64,000 nucleotides of DNA from positions 2,294,001-2,358,000 of the forward strand of contig NZ_FNKO01000002.1 of NCBI RefSeq assembly GCF_900100925.1. Direction: 5' to 3'. Made by a program: the position numbers and the translations under genes. Shown piece after piece: positions 49,057 to 58,238 of the stretch. Numbering within the stretch: position 1 is the first letter of the stretch; the number at the start of each line of letters is the position of its first letter. This stretch comes from Actinopolyspora saharensis (GTDB lineage: Bacteria; Actinomycetota; Actinomycetes; Mycobacteriales; Pseudonocardiaceae). Below the pieces are notes generated by a model. It was not told the DNA's origin and ran no database searches. It saw nothing but the letters and a program-made list of their open reading frames with translations.

Positions 49057-49305
49057 TCAGCCACCCTTGGGGTGGTCGACGACGGGGGCGTTGACGCACT
49101 GGCTCTGCTCGGGGGAGAGCACTTCCGCGACCGCGCCGAGCACGGCGACGTCGTTGCCGCACAGCTGGACCGGCACCGCGCTGATGTTGTTGTCGTTGAG
49201 GATGTTGATGCCGTCGTTGCCCTTGGTGTCGGCGCTGGCCATGGGGGCCATGGCCATCATTCCGGCGGCGGCGATGCCTGCGGCGGCTGTAGCCTTCTTC
49301 AACAC
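49057..49305 (-). CDS. Short chaplin-like secreted peptide 1
   Basis: 82 residues with a signal peptide (MLKKATAAAGIAAAGMMAMAPMASA) and a single chaplin-type domain: NILNDNNISAVPVQLCGNDVAVLGAV, then a second Cys in SEQSQC-like context (EQSQCVNAP). The two cysteines are spaced as in chaplins, which coat aerial hyphae and assemble into surface-active fibrils. It ends VVDHPKGG. RBS AAGGAGAG upstream. About 80% identical to the gene 260 bases away. Confidence 0.82.
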   Translation of the reverse strand: MLKKATAAAGIAAAGMMAMAPMASADTKGNDGINILNDNNISAVPVQLCGNDVAVLGAVAEVLSPEQSQCVNAPVVDHPKGG

Positions 49306-49495
49306 TTGAGGTCACTCTCCTTCTACGGACAGGTTCGATATCCGCGAATCACCCGGCAGGCCTCGGTTGTCCTTCAGCGCGGTGAAAGCGGTGGTTTTCG
49401 GGAAACCGCTGCCGAAGCTTTCCGGAACCGATGGTTCCCCGATTCGTCGCCGGGGAGTGCATTGTTCCCGTGCGCGGCAGCGGTTTCGATGGAAA

Positions 49496-49537
49496 ACCGG
49501 AGTGGAAGTCACCTTTCGGTGCTGTTTCCACTCCGGT
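49496..49537 (-). terminator. Terminator of chaplin 2
   Basis: ACCGGAGTGGAA (49496-49507) pairs perfectly with TTCCACTCCGGT (49526-49537). It lies just past the chaplin 2 stop, between the two paralogues, so they are separate transcription units. Confidence 0.65.
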
Positions 49538-49567
49538 CGCTCCGGCCGTGGGGACGACTCTCGGTTG

Positions 49568-49816
49568 TCAGTCGGCCTTGGGGTGGTCGACGACGGGAGC
49601 GTTGACGCACTTGGCGTTGCTCGGGGAGAGGATCGGCACGACCGCGCCGAGCACGGCGACGTCGTTGTTGCACAGCTGGACCGGCAACACGCTCAGGTTG
49701 TTGTCGTTGAGGACGTTGATGCCGTCGTTGTCCTTGGTGTCGGCGCTGGCGATGGGAGCCATCGCCATCATCCCGGCGGCGGCGATACCCACAGCGGCTG
49801 TAGCCTTCTTCAGCAC
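49568..49816 (-). CDS. Short chaplin-like secreted peptide 2
   Basis: 82 residues, tandem paralogue of the preceding gene: nearly the same signal peptide, then NVLNDNNLSVLPVQLCNNDVAVLGAVVPIL and NAKCVNAPVVDHPKAD. Differences concentrate between the two cysteines. RBS AAGGAGCG upstream. The upstream stretch to 50088 is AT-rich for this genome, including TGTGTATAGCTGATC near 49950, and holds its promoter. Confidence 0.82.
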   Translation of the reverse strand: MLKKATAAVGIAAAGMMAMAPIASADTKDNDGINVLNDNNLSVLPVQLCNNDVAVLGAVVPILSPSNAKCVNAPVVDHPKAD

Positions 49817-50076
49817 TTGTTCGCTCCTTGTTGGTCACGGACGATCCGAGCACGGGTCCCCACAGCGAAACCCCAGCAATTCCACAGTGGCCGTGCACAC
49901 GCAGGAAAACTATCGATCGTCCGAAGGGGAGGAAAGCTGTGTAACACTATTGTGTATAGCTGATCTTTCTTCTCTAAAGGTGTCGACCATGGCTTCGCGT
50001 TGCTTGTGAGCTTTTTTCGTAAAAGCTGAGCTGGTTTCCGGGGAATCGACGTATCGCCGCGCACCGCGAGACGGCT

Positions 50077-50082
50077 TACCCT
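50077..50082 (+). promoter_or_regulatory. Leaderless -10 box of the DUF885-type gene
   Basis: TACCCT with six bases to GTG 50089. Confidence 0.5.
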
Positions 50083-50088
50083 CCCGAC

Positions 50089-51297
50089 GTGCACCATCGG
50101 TCGCTGATCACCGAGTACCTCAAGCTCGGCCTGCGCTTCGGGAGGGTCGCGCCCGGCTTCGTCCACGGCTACACGGGCGCCGCGCGGACGCGCGCCGAGG
50201 TCCACGCCGAGCCGCTCCCCGCACCCGCCGAACTGGCCGCCCAGGCCCGCCGCCTGCACCGGCTGGTGCGCTCCAGCGAGCTCGGCGCGCCCCGGCGGGA
50301 GTTCCTGCTGGGACAACTCGCCGCGCTGGACTGCGCCGCCCGGGTGCTGGCGGGCGAGCGGATCCCCTTCGGCGCGCGGCTGCGGCTGTACTTCCAGACC
50401 GAGGCCGTCACCGGGGACGGGGAGAGCTACGAGCGCGCGCACTCCGAACTCGACGCAGTGCTGCCGCCCGGGGGTTCGCTGGCCGAGCGCATGGCGGAGT
50501 TCCGCAGGCGCGACCGCATCCCCCGGCGGCTGGTTCCCGACTGCGTGCGCGCGCTGGCGGAGTCGCTGCGCCTGGAAACCGGGAAGCGTTTCGGGCTGCC
50601 CGAGAGCGAGACGGCCACCTACCGGTTCGTCGAGGACGCCTCGTTCAGCGGGCTGCAGCGCTGCCTCGGCGACCGGAGCTCGCGGGTGTCCATCAGCCTC
50701 GCGGCTCCACACCGGCTGGGCAGTCTGCCCAGGCTGCTCGCGCACGAGGCCTACCCCGGACACCACACCCAGTACTGCCGCGCGGGGTTCCCGGAGCAGA
50801 CGATCGCGCTGGCCAACACTCCGCAGTGCGTCGTCGCCGAGGGACTCGCCGAGCTCGGCCTGGACGTGCTGATCGGTCGTGGTTGGGGGAGCTGGGCGCG
50901 GAGGGTGCTGTCCGGGATCGGCGGGACTCCGGACGGGGAACTGGCCGAGCGGGTGGACGATGCCGTGCGGAAGCTGGCCGGGGTGCGCCGCGACGCGGCT
51001 CTGATGCTGCACGAGCACGGCGCCGATCCGGTGCGGGTGCGGGCGTACCTGCGACACTGGTTGCTGCTCGACGAGGACCGCTGTGAGACCCTGTTCAAGT
51101 TGCTGGAGGATCCCCGGGCCGGGGCGTACTCGGTGCTCTACCCCGCCGGGGCGGAGCTGGTCGACTCGTGGGTGACGGCCGAGGGGACGGCCGGGCGCTC
51201 GCGGCGGTACCTGCGACTGCTGGAGGAACCGTTCGCGCCGCGAACCCTGCGGCGGCAACTCGCTGGACAGCGGTCCGGGTCGCACGGGCGCGCCTGA
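50089..51297 (+). CDS. DUF885-like zinc peptidase
   Basis: 402 residues. Zinc motif LLAHEAYPGHHTQ matches the HExYPGHH signature of DUF885, and VVAEGLAELGLDVL, in which the Glu is the likely third ligand, follows 40 residues later. Shorter than the usual 550-600 residue DUF885 proteins, with a divergent N-terminal half. No signal peptide. Function unknown; relatives include putative carboxypeptidases. Confidence 0.75.
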   Translation: MHHRSLITEYLKLGLRFGRVAPGFVHGYTGAARTRAEVHAEPLPAPAELAAQARRLHRLVRSSELGAPRREFLLGQLAALDCAARVLAGERIPFGARLRLYFQTEAVTGDGESYERAHSELDAVLPPGGSLAERMAEFRRRDRIPRRLVPDCVRALAESLRLETGKRFGLPESETATYRFVEDASFSGLQRCLGDRSSRVSISLAAPHRLGSLPRLLAHEAYPGHHTQYCRAGFPEQTIALANTPQCVVAEGLAELGLDVLIGRGWGSWARRVLSGIGGTPDGELAERVDDAVRKLAGVRRDAALMLHEHGADPVRVRAYLRHWLLLDEDRCETLFKLLEDPRAGAYSVLYPAGAELVDSWVTAEGTAGRSRRYLRLLEEPFAPRTLRRQLAGQRSGSHGRA

Positions 51298-51595
51298 CTC
51301 CGCGGAACTCGCCGGAAGCGGGGGAAAGGGATTCCGACATTCGGGTGTGCGTTGTGTGGCACTCGGATGACGATCTGTTGAATCACCTGTGTGGCCGCCT
51401 GCCAACAGCCGATCGCGCGGGTAGCGTCCGCTGTGACGGGCCGTGTAATTGCGGCCCGTCCGGGGAGGCCCTTCACCCGCGGCCGAGGCCGGAGCGGGCT
51501 CCACCCGATTGGCGCCCGGGCCGAAGCCTCTGGTGCAGGGCGGCCCGGCCCGCCAACGAACGGGTGCGAAGGACCGCGCCCGTTAGGGAGTAGCC
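51298..51595. other. Gap before phoH2, no gene seen
   Basis: 298 bases. It contains an inverted CGGGCCGTGTAATTGCGGCCCG stem (about 51436-51458, CGGGCCG pairing with CGGCCCG, loop TGTAATTG) that may lie in the phoH2 leader. Confidence 0.4.
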
Positions 51596-52990
51596 GTGAT
51601 GACACGACGTTCCCAGCAAGCGGAGCCCATCGCTGACTTCGGCTCCGCGGATTCCCCCACTCCGAACCGGCCGACCTCCGGAGACCCCGGAGGAGTGGAG
51701 GTGCGCAGCTACGTCCTGGACACTTCGGTGCTGCTGTCGGATCCGTGGGCGATAAGCAGGTTCGCAGAGCACAGCGTCGTCCTCCCACTGGTCGTGATCA
51801 GTGAGCTGGAGGGCAAGCGGCACCACCCCGAGCTCGGGTGGTTCGCCAGGGAGGCGCTGCGCGGACTCGACGATCTGCGCGTGCGGTACGGTCGGCTGGA
51901 CGAGCCGGTCCCGGTGGGTGAGTCGGGTGGTCGGCTGCACGTTGAGCTGAACCACTCGGATCCGGCGGTGCTGCCGCCGGGGTTCCGCACCGACTCCAAC
52001 GACGCCCGCATCCTGGCTTGCGCGCTCAACCTCTCGGCCGACGGCCATCCGGTGACCCTGATCAGCAAGGACATGCCGCTGCGGGTGAAGGCAGCGGCCG
52101 TCGCGCTGGACGCGGACGAGTACCGGGCCCAGGACGTGATCTCGACGGGCTGGTCCGGCATGGCCGATCTGGACGTGCCGCCGAACGAGGTGGACACCCT
52201 GTTCAAGAACGGTTCGGCCGATTTGGAGGAAGCCAGGGAACTGCCGGTCAACACCGGGCTGCGGTTGCTCGCGGGAACGAAGAACGCCCTGGGGCGCGTC
52301 ACCGAGGACAAGTCGGTGCGGCTGGTGCGCGGTGAGCGCGAGGCCTTCGGGCTGCACGGCAGGTCCGCCGAGCAGCGAATAGCCCTGGACATCCTGATGG
52401 ATCCCGAGGTCGGGATCGTCTCGCTGGGTGGCCGTGCCGGAACCGGGAAGTCGGCGCTGGCCCTGTGCGCCGGGCTGGACGCGGTGATGGAGCAGCAGCG
52501 GCACCGCAAGGTGATGGTGTTCCGGCCGCTGTACGCCGTGGGCGGGCAGCAGCTCGGCTACCTGCCGGGCAGCGAGGGCGACAAGATGCAGCCCTGGGGC
52601 CAGGCGGTTTACGACACGCTGGGCGCGCTCGCGGGGCAGAACGTCATCGACGAGGTCATGGACCGCGAGATGCTCGAAGTGCTGCCGCTGACCCACATCA
52701 GGGGACGTTCGCTGCACGACGCGTTCGTCATCGTCGACGAGGCGCAGTCCTTGGAGCGCAACGTGCTGCTCACGGTGCTGTCCAGGTTGGGCTCCAACTC
52801 GCGGGTGGTGCTCACCCACGACGTGGCGCAGCGGGACAACCTGCGGGTGGGCAGGCACGACGGCGTGGCCGCCGTGATCGAGAAGCTCAAGGGTCATCCG
52901 CTGTTCGCGCACATGACCCTGACCCGTTCGGAGCGCTCACCCGTGGCCGCGCTGGTCACGGAGATGCTGGAGGAGGAGTTCGTGTCCTAA
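51596..52990 (+). CDS. phoH2: PIN domain-PhoH ATPase fusion (PhoH2)
   Basis: 464 residues. PIN RNase domain (about 35-170): [49 protein letters not shown]. PhoH ATPase (about 225-464): Walker [30 protein letters not shown], Walker [17 protein letters not shown]. Characterised mycobacterial PhoH2 is an RNA helicase/RNase and works with the upstream PhoAT; no equivalent antitoxin ORF is evident in the 298-base gap. GTG 51596 or ATG 51599. A conserved-loop hairpin follows. Confidence 0.93.
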   Translation: MMTRRSQQAEPIADFGSADSPTPNRPTSGDPGGVEVRSYVLDTSVLLSDPWAISRFAEHSVVLPLVVISELEGKRHHPELGWFAREALRGLDDLRVRYGRLDEPVPVGESGGRLHVELNHSDPAVLPPGFRTDSNDARILACALNLSADGHPVTLISKDMPLRVKAAAVALDADEYRAQDVISTGWSGMADLDVPPNEVDTLFKNGSADLEEARELPVNTGLRLLAGTKNALGRVTEDKSVRLVRGEREAFGLHGRSAEQRIALDILMDPEVGIVSLGGRAGTGKSALALCAGLDAVMEQQRHRKVMVFRPLYAVGGQQLGYLPGSEGDKMQPWGQAVYDTLGALAGQNVIDEVMDREMLEVLPLTHIRGRSLHDAFVIVDEAQSLERNVLLTVLSRLGSNSRVVLTHDVAQRDNLRVGRHDGVAAVIEKLKGHPLFAHMTLTRSERSPVAALVTEMLEEEFVS

Positions 52991-53003
52991 ACCGCTGCCT
53001 GCC

Positions 53004-53041
53004 GGGGTGTCTCCAATTCTAGGCAGAACTGGAGACACCCC
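53004..53041 (+). terminator. Conserved-loop hairpin after phoH2
   Basis: GGGGTGTCTCCA (53004-53015) and TGGAGACACCCC (53030-53041), 12 perfect pairs. The loop contains TTCTAGGCAGAAC, which matches the loops of hairpins at 53368-53405 and 56016-56057. Confidence 0.75.
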
Positions 53042-53065
53042 GCGGGGTGCGCTGGCGCGGTCGGG

Positions 53066-53267
53066 TCAGCCGTGCCGGGACGTGCCCGCGAACCGCCCGG
53101 CACTGATGCCGTCCACGAAGGACCGCCACGCCGGAGAAGGTGTGCACCGCTTCTTCGGGATTCTTGGAGTCGCGGACCTCGGCCCCGGTGGAGGTGAGGC
53201 GCACCTCCGCGCAGTTGGCGCTGCCTCCGGAACTGCGACTGCTCTTGATCCAGCCGGTATCGAACAT
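53066..53267 (-). pseudogene. DUF397 gene with a frameshift
   Basis: MFDTGWIKSSRSSGGSANC and VRLTSTGAEVRDSKNPEEAV are clear DUF397 sequence. At about 53128-53134 the frame is lost. The other frame continues with the expected ending WRSFVDGISAGRFAGTSRHG and stop (53066-53068). Without the shift the protein would have about 67 residues. In the original frame translation runs into the phoH2 terminator. DUF397 proteins are usually paired with an HTH regulator, whose remnant lies directly upstream. Confidence 0.75.
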
Positions 53268-53338
53268 CAGACCTCTTTGAGAGTCCGTTCGAGGAACGCT
53301 CGTGATTCGCCGGGAGTGAGCGCGAGCTCGCACAGCTG
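53267..53338 (-). pseudogene. C-terminal stub of an HTH (DUF397-partner) regulator
   Basis: On the minus strand QLCELALTPGESRAFLERTL followed by KEV and a stop, overlapping the DUF397 start as TGATG. This matches the C-terminal end of the XRE-type regulators normally encoded before DUF397 genes. The remainder is gone, replaced by the hairpin and the guaB1-like repeat at 53.37-53.50 kb. Confidence 0.55.
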
Positions 53339-53367
53339 TCCTTGCCCCGGAGGCGGGCTCGGAGTCC

Positions 53368-53405
53368 GGGAGCCTTCCAGTCATGGGCAAAACTGGAAGG
53401 ATCCC
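53368..53405. terminator. Conserved-loop hairpin at the left island boundary
   Basis: 14-base arms (53368-53381 and 53392-53405) with one mismatch. The inner sequence CCAGTCATGGGCAAAACTGG is close to those of the hairpins at 53.0 and 56.0 kb. Confidence 0.7.
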
Positions 53406-53423
53406 GGATCGTGCTCTCGCACG

Positions 53424-53497
53424 CGCTCAGCGGAGCGGCGCTGCTCACCAGCCCGCGGGCAACTGCCTTCCCCCGGGCGAAGCTTGGTCTGCAGTGG
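53424..53497 (-). repeat. Left direct repeat: decayed copy of the guaB1 3' end
   Basis: Matches 56064-56137, including the stretch CGGAGCGGCGCTGCTCACCAG, of which 20 bases or more are identical, then a diverged continuation with GGCGAAGC. The right copy encodes the last residues of GuaB1 (ending EGRPLPAGW); the left copy is not part of any gene. A similar hairpin lies at the same side of each copy. Confidence 0.7.
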
Positions 53498-53551
53498 AAT
53501 GAACGAGGTCAGTCCAGCGCCGGCCACGATCACCGAAGTACGGCTGCAGTG

Positions 53552-54844
53552 CTAGAACCAGCCCATGACCGCCTCGATGCTCACCCAGATCGCCAGGGCA
53601 GTGGTCAGGACCAGAACGATGTTCTCCGCGACGCTCGCCTTGTGCTCGCCCAAATGGCTCGACTTGTTCACGAGGATCATGAGGCCGATCGCTGTGATCG
53701 GCACTACGACGGCCTGCATCCCGGTGACGAAGATCGCCATCTCAACGAACCCGGGCATCCCGGGGATGGACCAGACGATGGGGGAGGTCAGCATGAACAG
53801 GCTGAACCACTTGAACCACGGGTCGTCGTCGAATTTGCGCCCGAATCTTTCCCGGCGCTCCGGTCGGATCATGTGCAAACAATCGACTATGATCTTGGGG
53901 AAGCCGTTCGCGTATCCGATGACGCTGCTGTACAGAATTCCGAACGCCCCGAGGTAGAAGACGATGGCCCCGAAGCTTCCCAGGTGGAGCGACAGCGCCT
54001 TGGAGATGTCCTCCAGGCTGCTGACCTCGATGTTGTTCGGGCTGAGGATCTCGGCGCCGACGACCCAGACCGCCAAGTTGATCACTATGGCGGCGCAAAT
54101 GCCGAACAGGATGTCGTTGCGCTGGGTCTTCTTGTGGTGCACGCCCTTCCAGTTCTTCTCCTGCACGAAGTAGGGGTACAGAAAGTTGGCCATCGATCCC
54201 GCCACCGCGCCGATGAGTGAGAGGGCGACGGCGAACACCCCGAAAGCGCCAGTATTGCTCGGGATGCCGAACCCCACCGTTCCCCGAGCGATCCCGCCCA
54301 GGTCGGGAACAGAGTAGATCGCCAGTCCGAGGAAGGCGATCGTCATCAACGTCAAGAGGACCTTGAGCAGGTTCTCGATGGTGCTGTAGACATTGCGGCC
54401 GATGACGAACAGGCTGAACAGGACCACCGCGCACGACCACAGGAATGGATGGCCGATGTTGAACACCCAGGAAAGGGCCTCCCCGGCGCCGGTGATCATG
54501 TAGGCGTTGAAAAAGTGGCCGCTGACGAGGATGGCAATTCCGATGAACCACGGATAGTACTTGGAAACATCGCTGTATCCCTCGACTATCGTGTTCCCCT
54601 TCAGGTTCAGAACTTGGTACCTGCCCATGAGGTTCACGATGACGAATCGAACGACCAGGGAGAGAGCGAGCAGCCACATGAGGTTGTACCCGTAGCTTGA
54701 GCCCGACACGGAGGCAGTGACGAGGTCACCGGCTCCCATCATGCTCAGGACTGCCACGATTCCTGGCCCGAACTTTCGGATTCGACCCATGAAGAACTTG
54801 TCCGGGGTGTCCACGGCCGTCTTGTTGCCTTCTTCTTGTTCCAT
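53552..54844 (-). CDS. Divergent Nramp-family transporter
   Basis: 430 residues, about eleven membrane segments. The fold is recognisable from FGPGIVAVLSMMGAGDLVTA in TM1, GAVAGSMANFLYPYFVQEKN in TM6 and GYANGFPKIIVDCLHM. The DPGN metal-binding motif of TM1 is replaced by GAGD, and the MPH of TM6 by MAN. Classical Mn/Fe coordination is therefore unlikely; relatives with changed sites carry other ions such as Mg2+, but the substrate here is unknown. ATG 54844. A counted 60-base line has 34 G+C (57%), clearly below the neighbours, which suggests transfer. Confidence 0.8.
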   Translation of the reverse strand: MEQEEGNKTAVDTPDKFFMGRIRKFGPGIVAVLSMMGAGDLVTASVSGSSYGYNLMWLLALSLVVRFVIVNLMGRYQVLNLKGNTIVEGYSDVSKYYPWFIGIAILVSGHFFNAYMITGAGEALSWVFNIGHPFLWSCAVVLFSLFVIGRNVYSTIENLLKVLLTLMTIAFLGLAIYSVPDLGGIARGTVGFGIPSNTGAFGVFAVALSLIGAVAGSMANFLYPYFVQEKNWKGVHHKKTQRNDILFGICAAIVINLAVWVVGAEILSPNNIEVSSLEDISKALSLHLGSFGAIVFYLGAFGILYSSVIGYANGFPKIIVDCLHMIRPERRERFGRKFDDDPWFKWFSLFMLTSPIVWSIPGMPGFVEMAIFVTGMQAVVVPITAIGLMILVNKSSHLGEHKASVAENIVLVLTTALAIWVSIEAVMGWF

Positions 54845-55176
54845 CAGCAAAGACCTCGGTAATTCGTGGAATCGTCACTGTTCGGTTCTGAAGGTGTGCG
54901 ATGACTTCGGTGCTGTCCACCGACGCGGGTGAGATTTGGGGAATCCGCGGTCAACTCGGGGTCATGGAGATCCCCGTTTTCCAGGTGAGCTGTCCCCGCG
55001 GTAGGCGCAATTGCCTCCTGCGCGGTGTGCAAATCCCCGGCTGGAATGCGCGTCGACCGCCGGGTCGGTTCGAGACGCGTCCCGGTGCGTGTGGTTACTG
55101 TTCGCGGTTCACAGGAACGTGGTGCGGGGGAGCCCGAGCAGTGACGGGCCTGCGTGATGGGGCCCCGCGGGATTCG
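54845..55176. other. Gap upstream of the Nramp-like gene
   Basis: About 330 bases with no supported gene. The frames open here resemble nothing known. It probably contains the transporter promoter and remnants of deleted genes. Confidence 0.4.
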
Positions 55177-55576
55177 TCACGCGACGACGCCCCCGCCTCG
55201 CCCCGCTCCCTCGGGAGCTCGCGGCGTTGCCCGCTCGATGCGCAGCTGTGCCCGGGCACCGCTGAGGTTGAGCAGCATGCTGCCCATGCTGTCGTGCCCG
55301 GTCACCGGGAGTGCGTGCAGATCCCGCGGGGCTTTCGAGACCGCAGCGGTTACCGCCGTTTCGGCCTCGGTCGGGGTGCGGGAGAAGAACTCCCCGGTCC
55401 CGCCTGTCGCGAACAGCCCGGCGGCGCTGCATCCGCTCAGCCATCGGACGTTTCCGCGGTGGGAGGATTCGTCGAAGCTCGAATTTTGCCGCGAGTGAGG
55501 AACCGGGAACGAGAACAGCCCGGAATTCGGCTCTCGGGCGACTTCGAGCGACTTCGGGCGGTGAGAGGTGGGGCAT
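55177..55576 (-). pseudogene. Broken kdgD (5-dehydro-4-deoxyglucarate dehydratase) gene
   Basis: ATG 55576, with GGAGGAAG upstream, begins MPHLSPPEVARS, as in KdgD. After a frameshift near 55540 the other frame reads LFSFPV and NVRWLSGCSAAGLFATGGTG, then EFFSRTPTEAETAVTAAVSK, the conserved N-terminal barrel region of this DapA-superfamily enzyme. After SKAP the similarity stops and unrelated sequence runs to a TGA at 55177-55179. More than 200 C-terminal residues are therefore missing, including the Schiff-base lysine. The intact enzyme would act in glucarate/galactarate catabolism. Confidence 0.7.
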
Positions 55577-55684
55577 CGATTCGTCTTCCTCCGGTTGCGA
55601 ATGTTGGTTGGAGGTGACGCTAGAGTTAACCATCGATGCGTGTCTAACTCAGATTAAGCATCCACCGATGTCTTGAGAGTATCG
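55577..55684. promoter_or_regulatory. Divergent promoter region of the broken kdgD and lysR genes
   Basis: 108 bases with CATCGATG at about 55634 and CATCCACCGATG at about 55660 as an inverted pair, AT-rich between. This is the layout expected for a LysR-type operator between the regulator and its target. Both genes are dead. Confidence 0.4.
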
Positions 55685-55950
55685 ATGTTTACACTCGCCC
55701 AGCTGTTCGATTTCGACGCGGTCGTCGAGCAGGGCAACCTCGGAGGGCCGCGCAGCGGTCGCGCATGACCCGGCCCTCGCTGATTCGGCGGATTCAGCAA
55801 CTGGAAAAGGAACTGCAGGTCCGGTTGTTCTGGCGGGACAGCCGGACGGTGTGGCGCATTTCGGCAGGCAGGGCGCGCGTTCCTGCCGGACGCGCGCGGG
55901 CTGCTCTGCGAGCCGACACGCGGCCCTCTCGGTGCGTGGGGTGGACGTTG
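55685..55950 (+). pseudogene. LysR-family regulator, frameshifted N-terminal fragment
   Basis: ATG 55685 starts MFTLAQLFDFDAVVEQGNLG, the LysR DNA-binding start. One base is lost near 55750, after which the next frame gives MTRPSLIRRIQQLEKELQVR and LFWRDSRTVWRIS. A second shift near 55865 returns to GRAFLPDARGLL-like sequence. The effector domain is absent. It lies next to the broken kdgD gene with shared promoter, so it was probably its regulator. Confidence 0.75.
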
Positions 55951-56015
55951 GGGACAGGAGACGGGATTCGCCGCGCCCTCGGACGGGTCTCACCTCTCCG
56001 CGAGACACGTCGGAC

Positions 56016-56057
56016 CCGGCCTCCGCCCAGTTGTGGGCCAAACCGGGCGGAGGCCGG
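56016..56057. terminator. Conserved-loop hairpin after guaB1
   Basis: CCGGCCTCCGCCC (56016-56028) and GGGCGGAGGCCGG (56045-56057), 13 perfect pairs. The inner CCAGTTGTGGGCCAAACCGG parallels the hairpins at 53.0 and 53.4 kb. It terminates guaB1 on the minus strand. Confidence 0.75.
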
Positions 56058-56063
56058 GGCGCG

Positions 56064-57530
<1,467 letters not shown>

Positions 57531-57532
57531 TC

Positions 57533-57538
57533 AGACTA
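57533..57538 (-). promoter_or_regulatory. Leaderless -10 box of guaB1
   Basis: TAGTCT on the minus strand, eight bases before GTG 57524; the same hexamer and spacing as before the prenyltransferase gene at 48.1 kb. Confidence 0.45.
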
Positions 57539-57629
57539 CCCGCGAAAGCCCCTCGGTTCACCGGGCCGGAAAGGGATCGCGGGGGAAGTCACCACGCCGC
57601 GCCCCGCCGCGGTCCGGCGCCGGTCGGGC

Positions 57630-58118
57630 TCAGAGCTCCTCGTCGGCCAGGGTCGGCTCGAAGGAGCTGTACTGGGCGTAGTTCCGGAAGAACCGGCTGT
57701 ACAGCTCGGAGCCGTCGTCGAAGGTGGCGTCCTCGATCCGCTTGACCTCGACCACGTGCTTGAGGCGCCATGTGACCAGCTCCTGATTCTCGTTGTAGTA
57801 GCTGACCTCCTGCTGCTTGCCGTACTCCCTGGCCTTCTCGGAGGCCTCCTCGTCGGAGGAGGCGGTCAGCAGCACGAACGACTCCTCGTACAGCGGCCGG
57901 AAGCCCTCCGACTCGGAAGTCGACTCGGTCACCAGCACGGCCACGTAGGGCTCGGGCTCCGAACCGGCGAACACGGAAGCGCGTTCTCCCGAGGCCGCTC
58001 CGGCGCCACCGATGTTGATCGAACGGTCGCTCTCCTCGACCAGCTCCTCGGGAAGCTCCACCGGCGGTGGCATGTCGCGGGACTGATCGGCGTCCGGTTC
58101 GCTGCCGCGGTTGCTCAT
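57630..58118 (-). CDS. DUF4288-like protein
   Basis: 162 residues, soluble, acidic. Residues 1-55 are poorly conserved and polar. The core VAVLVTESTSESEGFRPLYEESFVLLTASSDEEASEKAREYG and LKHVVEVKRIEDATFDDGSELYSRFFRNY look like DUF4288. Function unknown. ATG 58118; no clear operon partner. Confidence 0.68.
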   Translation of the reverse strand: MSNRGSEPDADQSRDMPPPVELPEELVEESDRSINIGGAGAASGERASVFAGSEPEPYVAVLVTESTSESEGFRPLYEESFVLLTASSDEEASEKAREYGKQQEVSYYNENQELVTWRLKHVVEVKRIEDATFDDGSELYSRFFRNYAQYSSFEPTLADEEL

Positions 58119-58218
58119 GCCCGCCAGTTTCTCACTAGCGAGGTGCCCGCCGGTCGGGCGGTGCCGAGGGGTTCGCCCGGGAACGGGGGATTCGTGACTC
58201 GGAGGGGCCCCCGGGCCG

Positions 58219-58238
58219 GGAGTTCTAGGCCGAACCGG
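58219..58238. other. Fourth match to the conserved loop motif
   Basis: GGAGTTCTAGGCCGAACCGG, overlapping the stop codon of the GGDEF gene (58225-58227) and flanked by GGCC/GGCC pairs. It is similar to the hairpin loops at 53.0, 53.4 and 56.0 kb; it could be coincidence because it is part of the coding end. Confidence 0.4.

Noticed and set aside
54901..55617. 238-residue plus-strand open frame
   Set aside because: It is antisense to the recognisable kdgD remnant and shows no family similarity.
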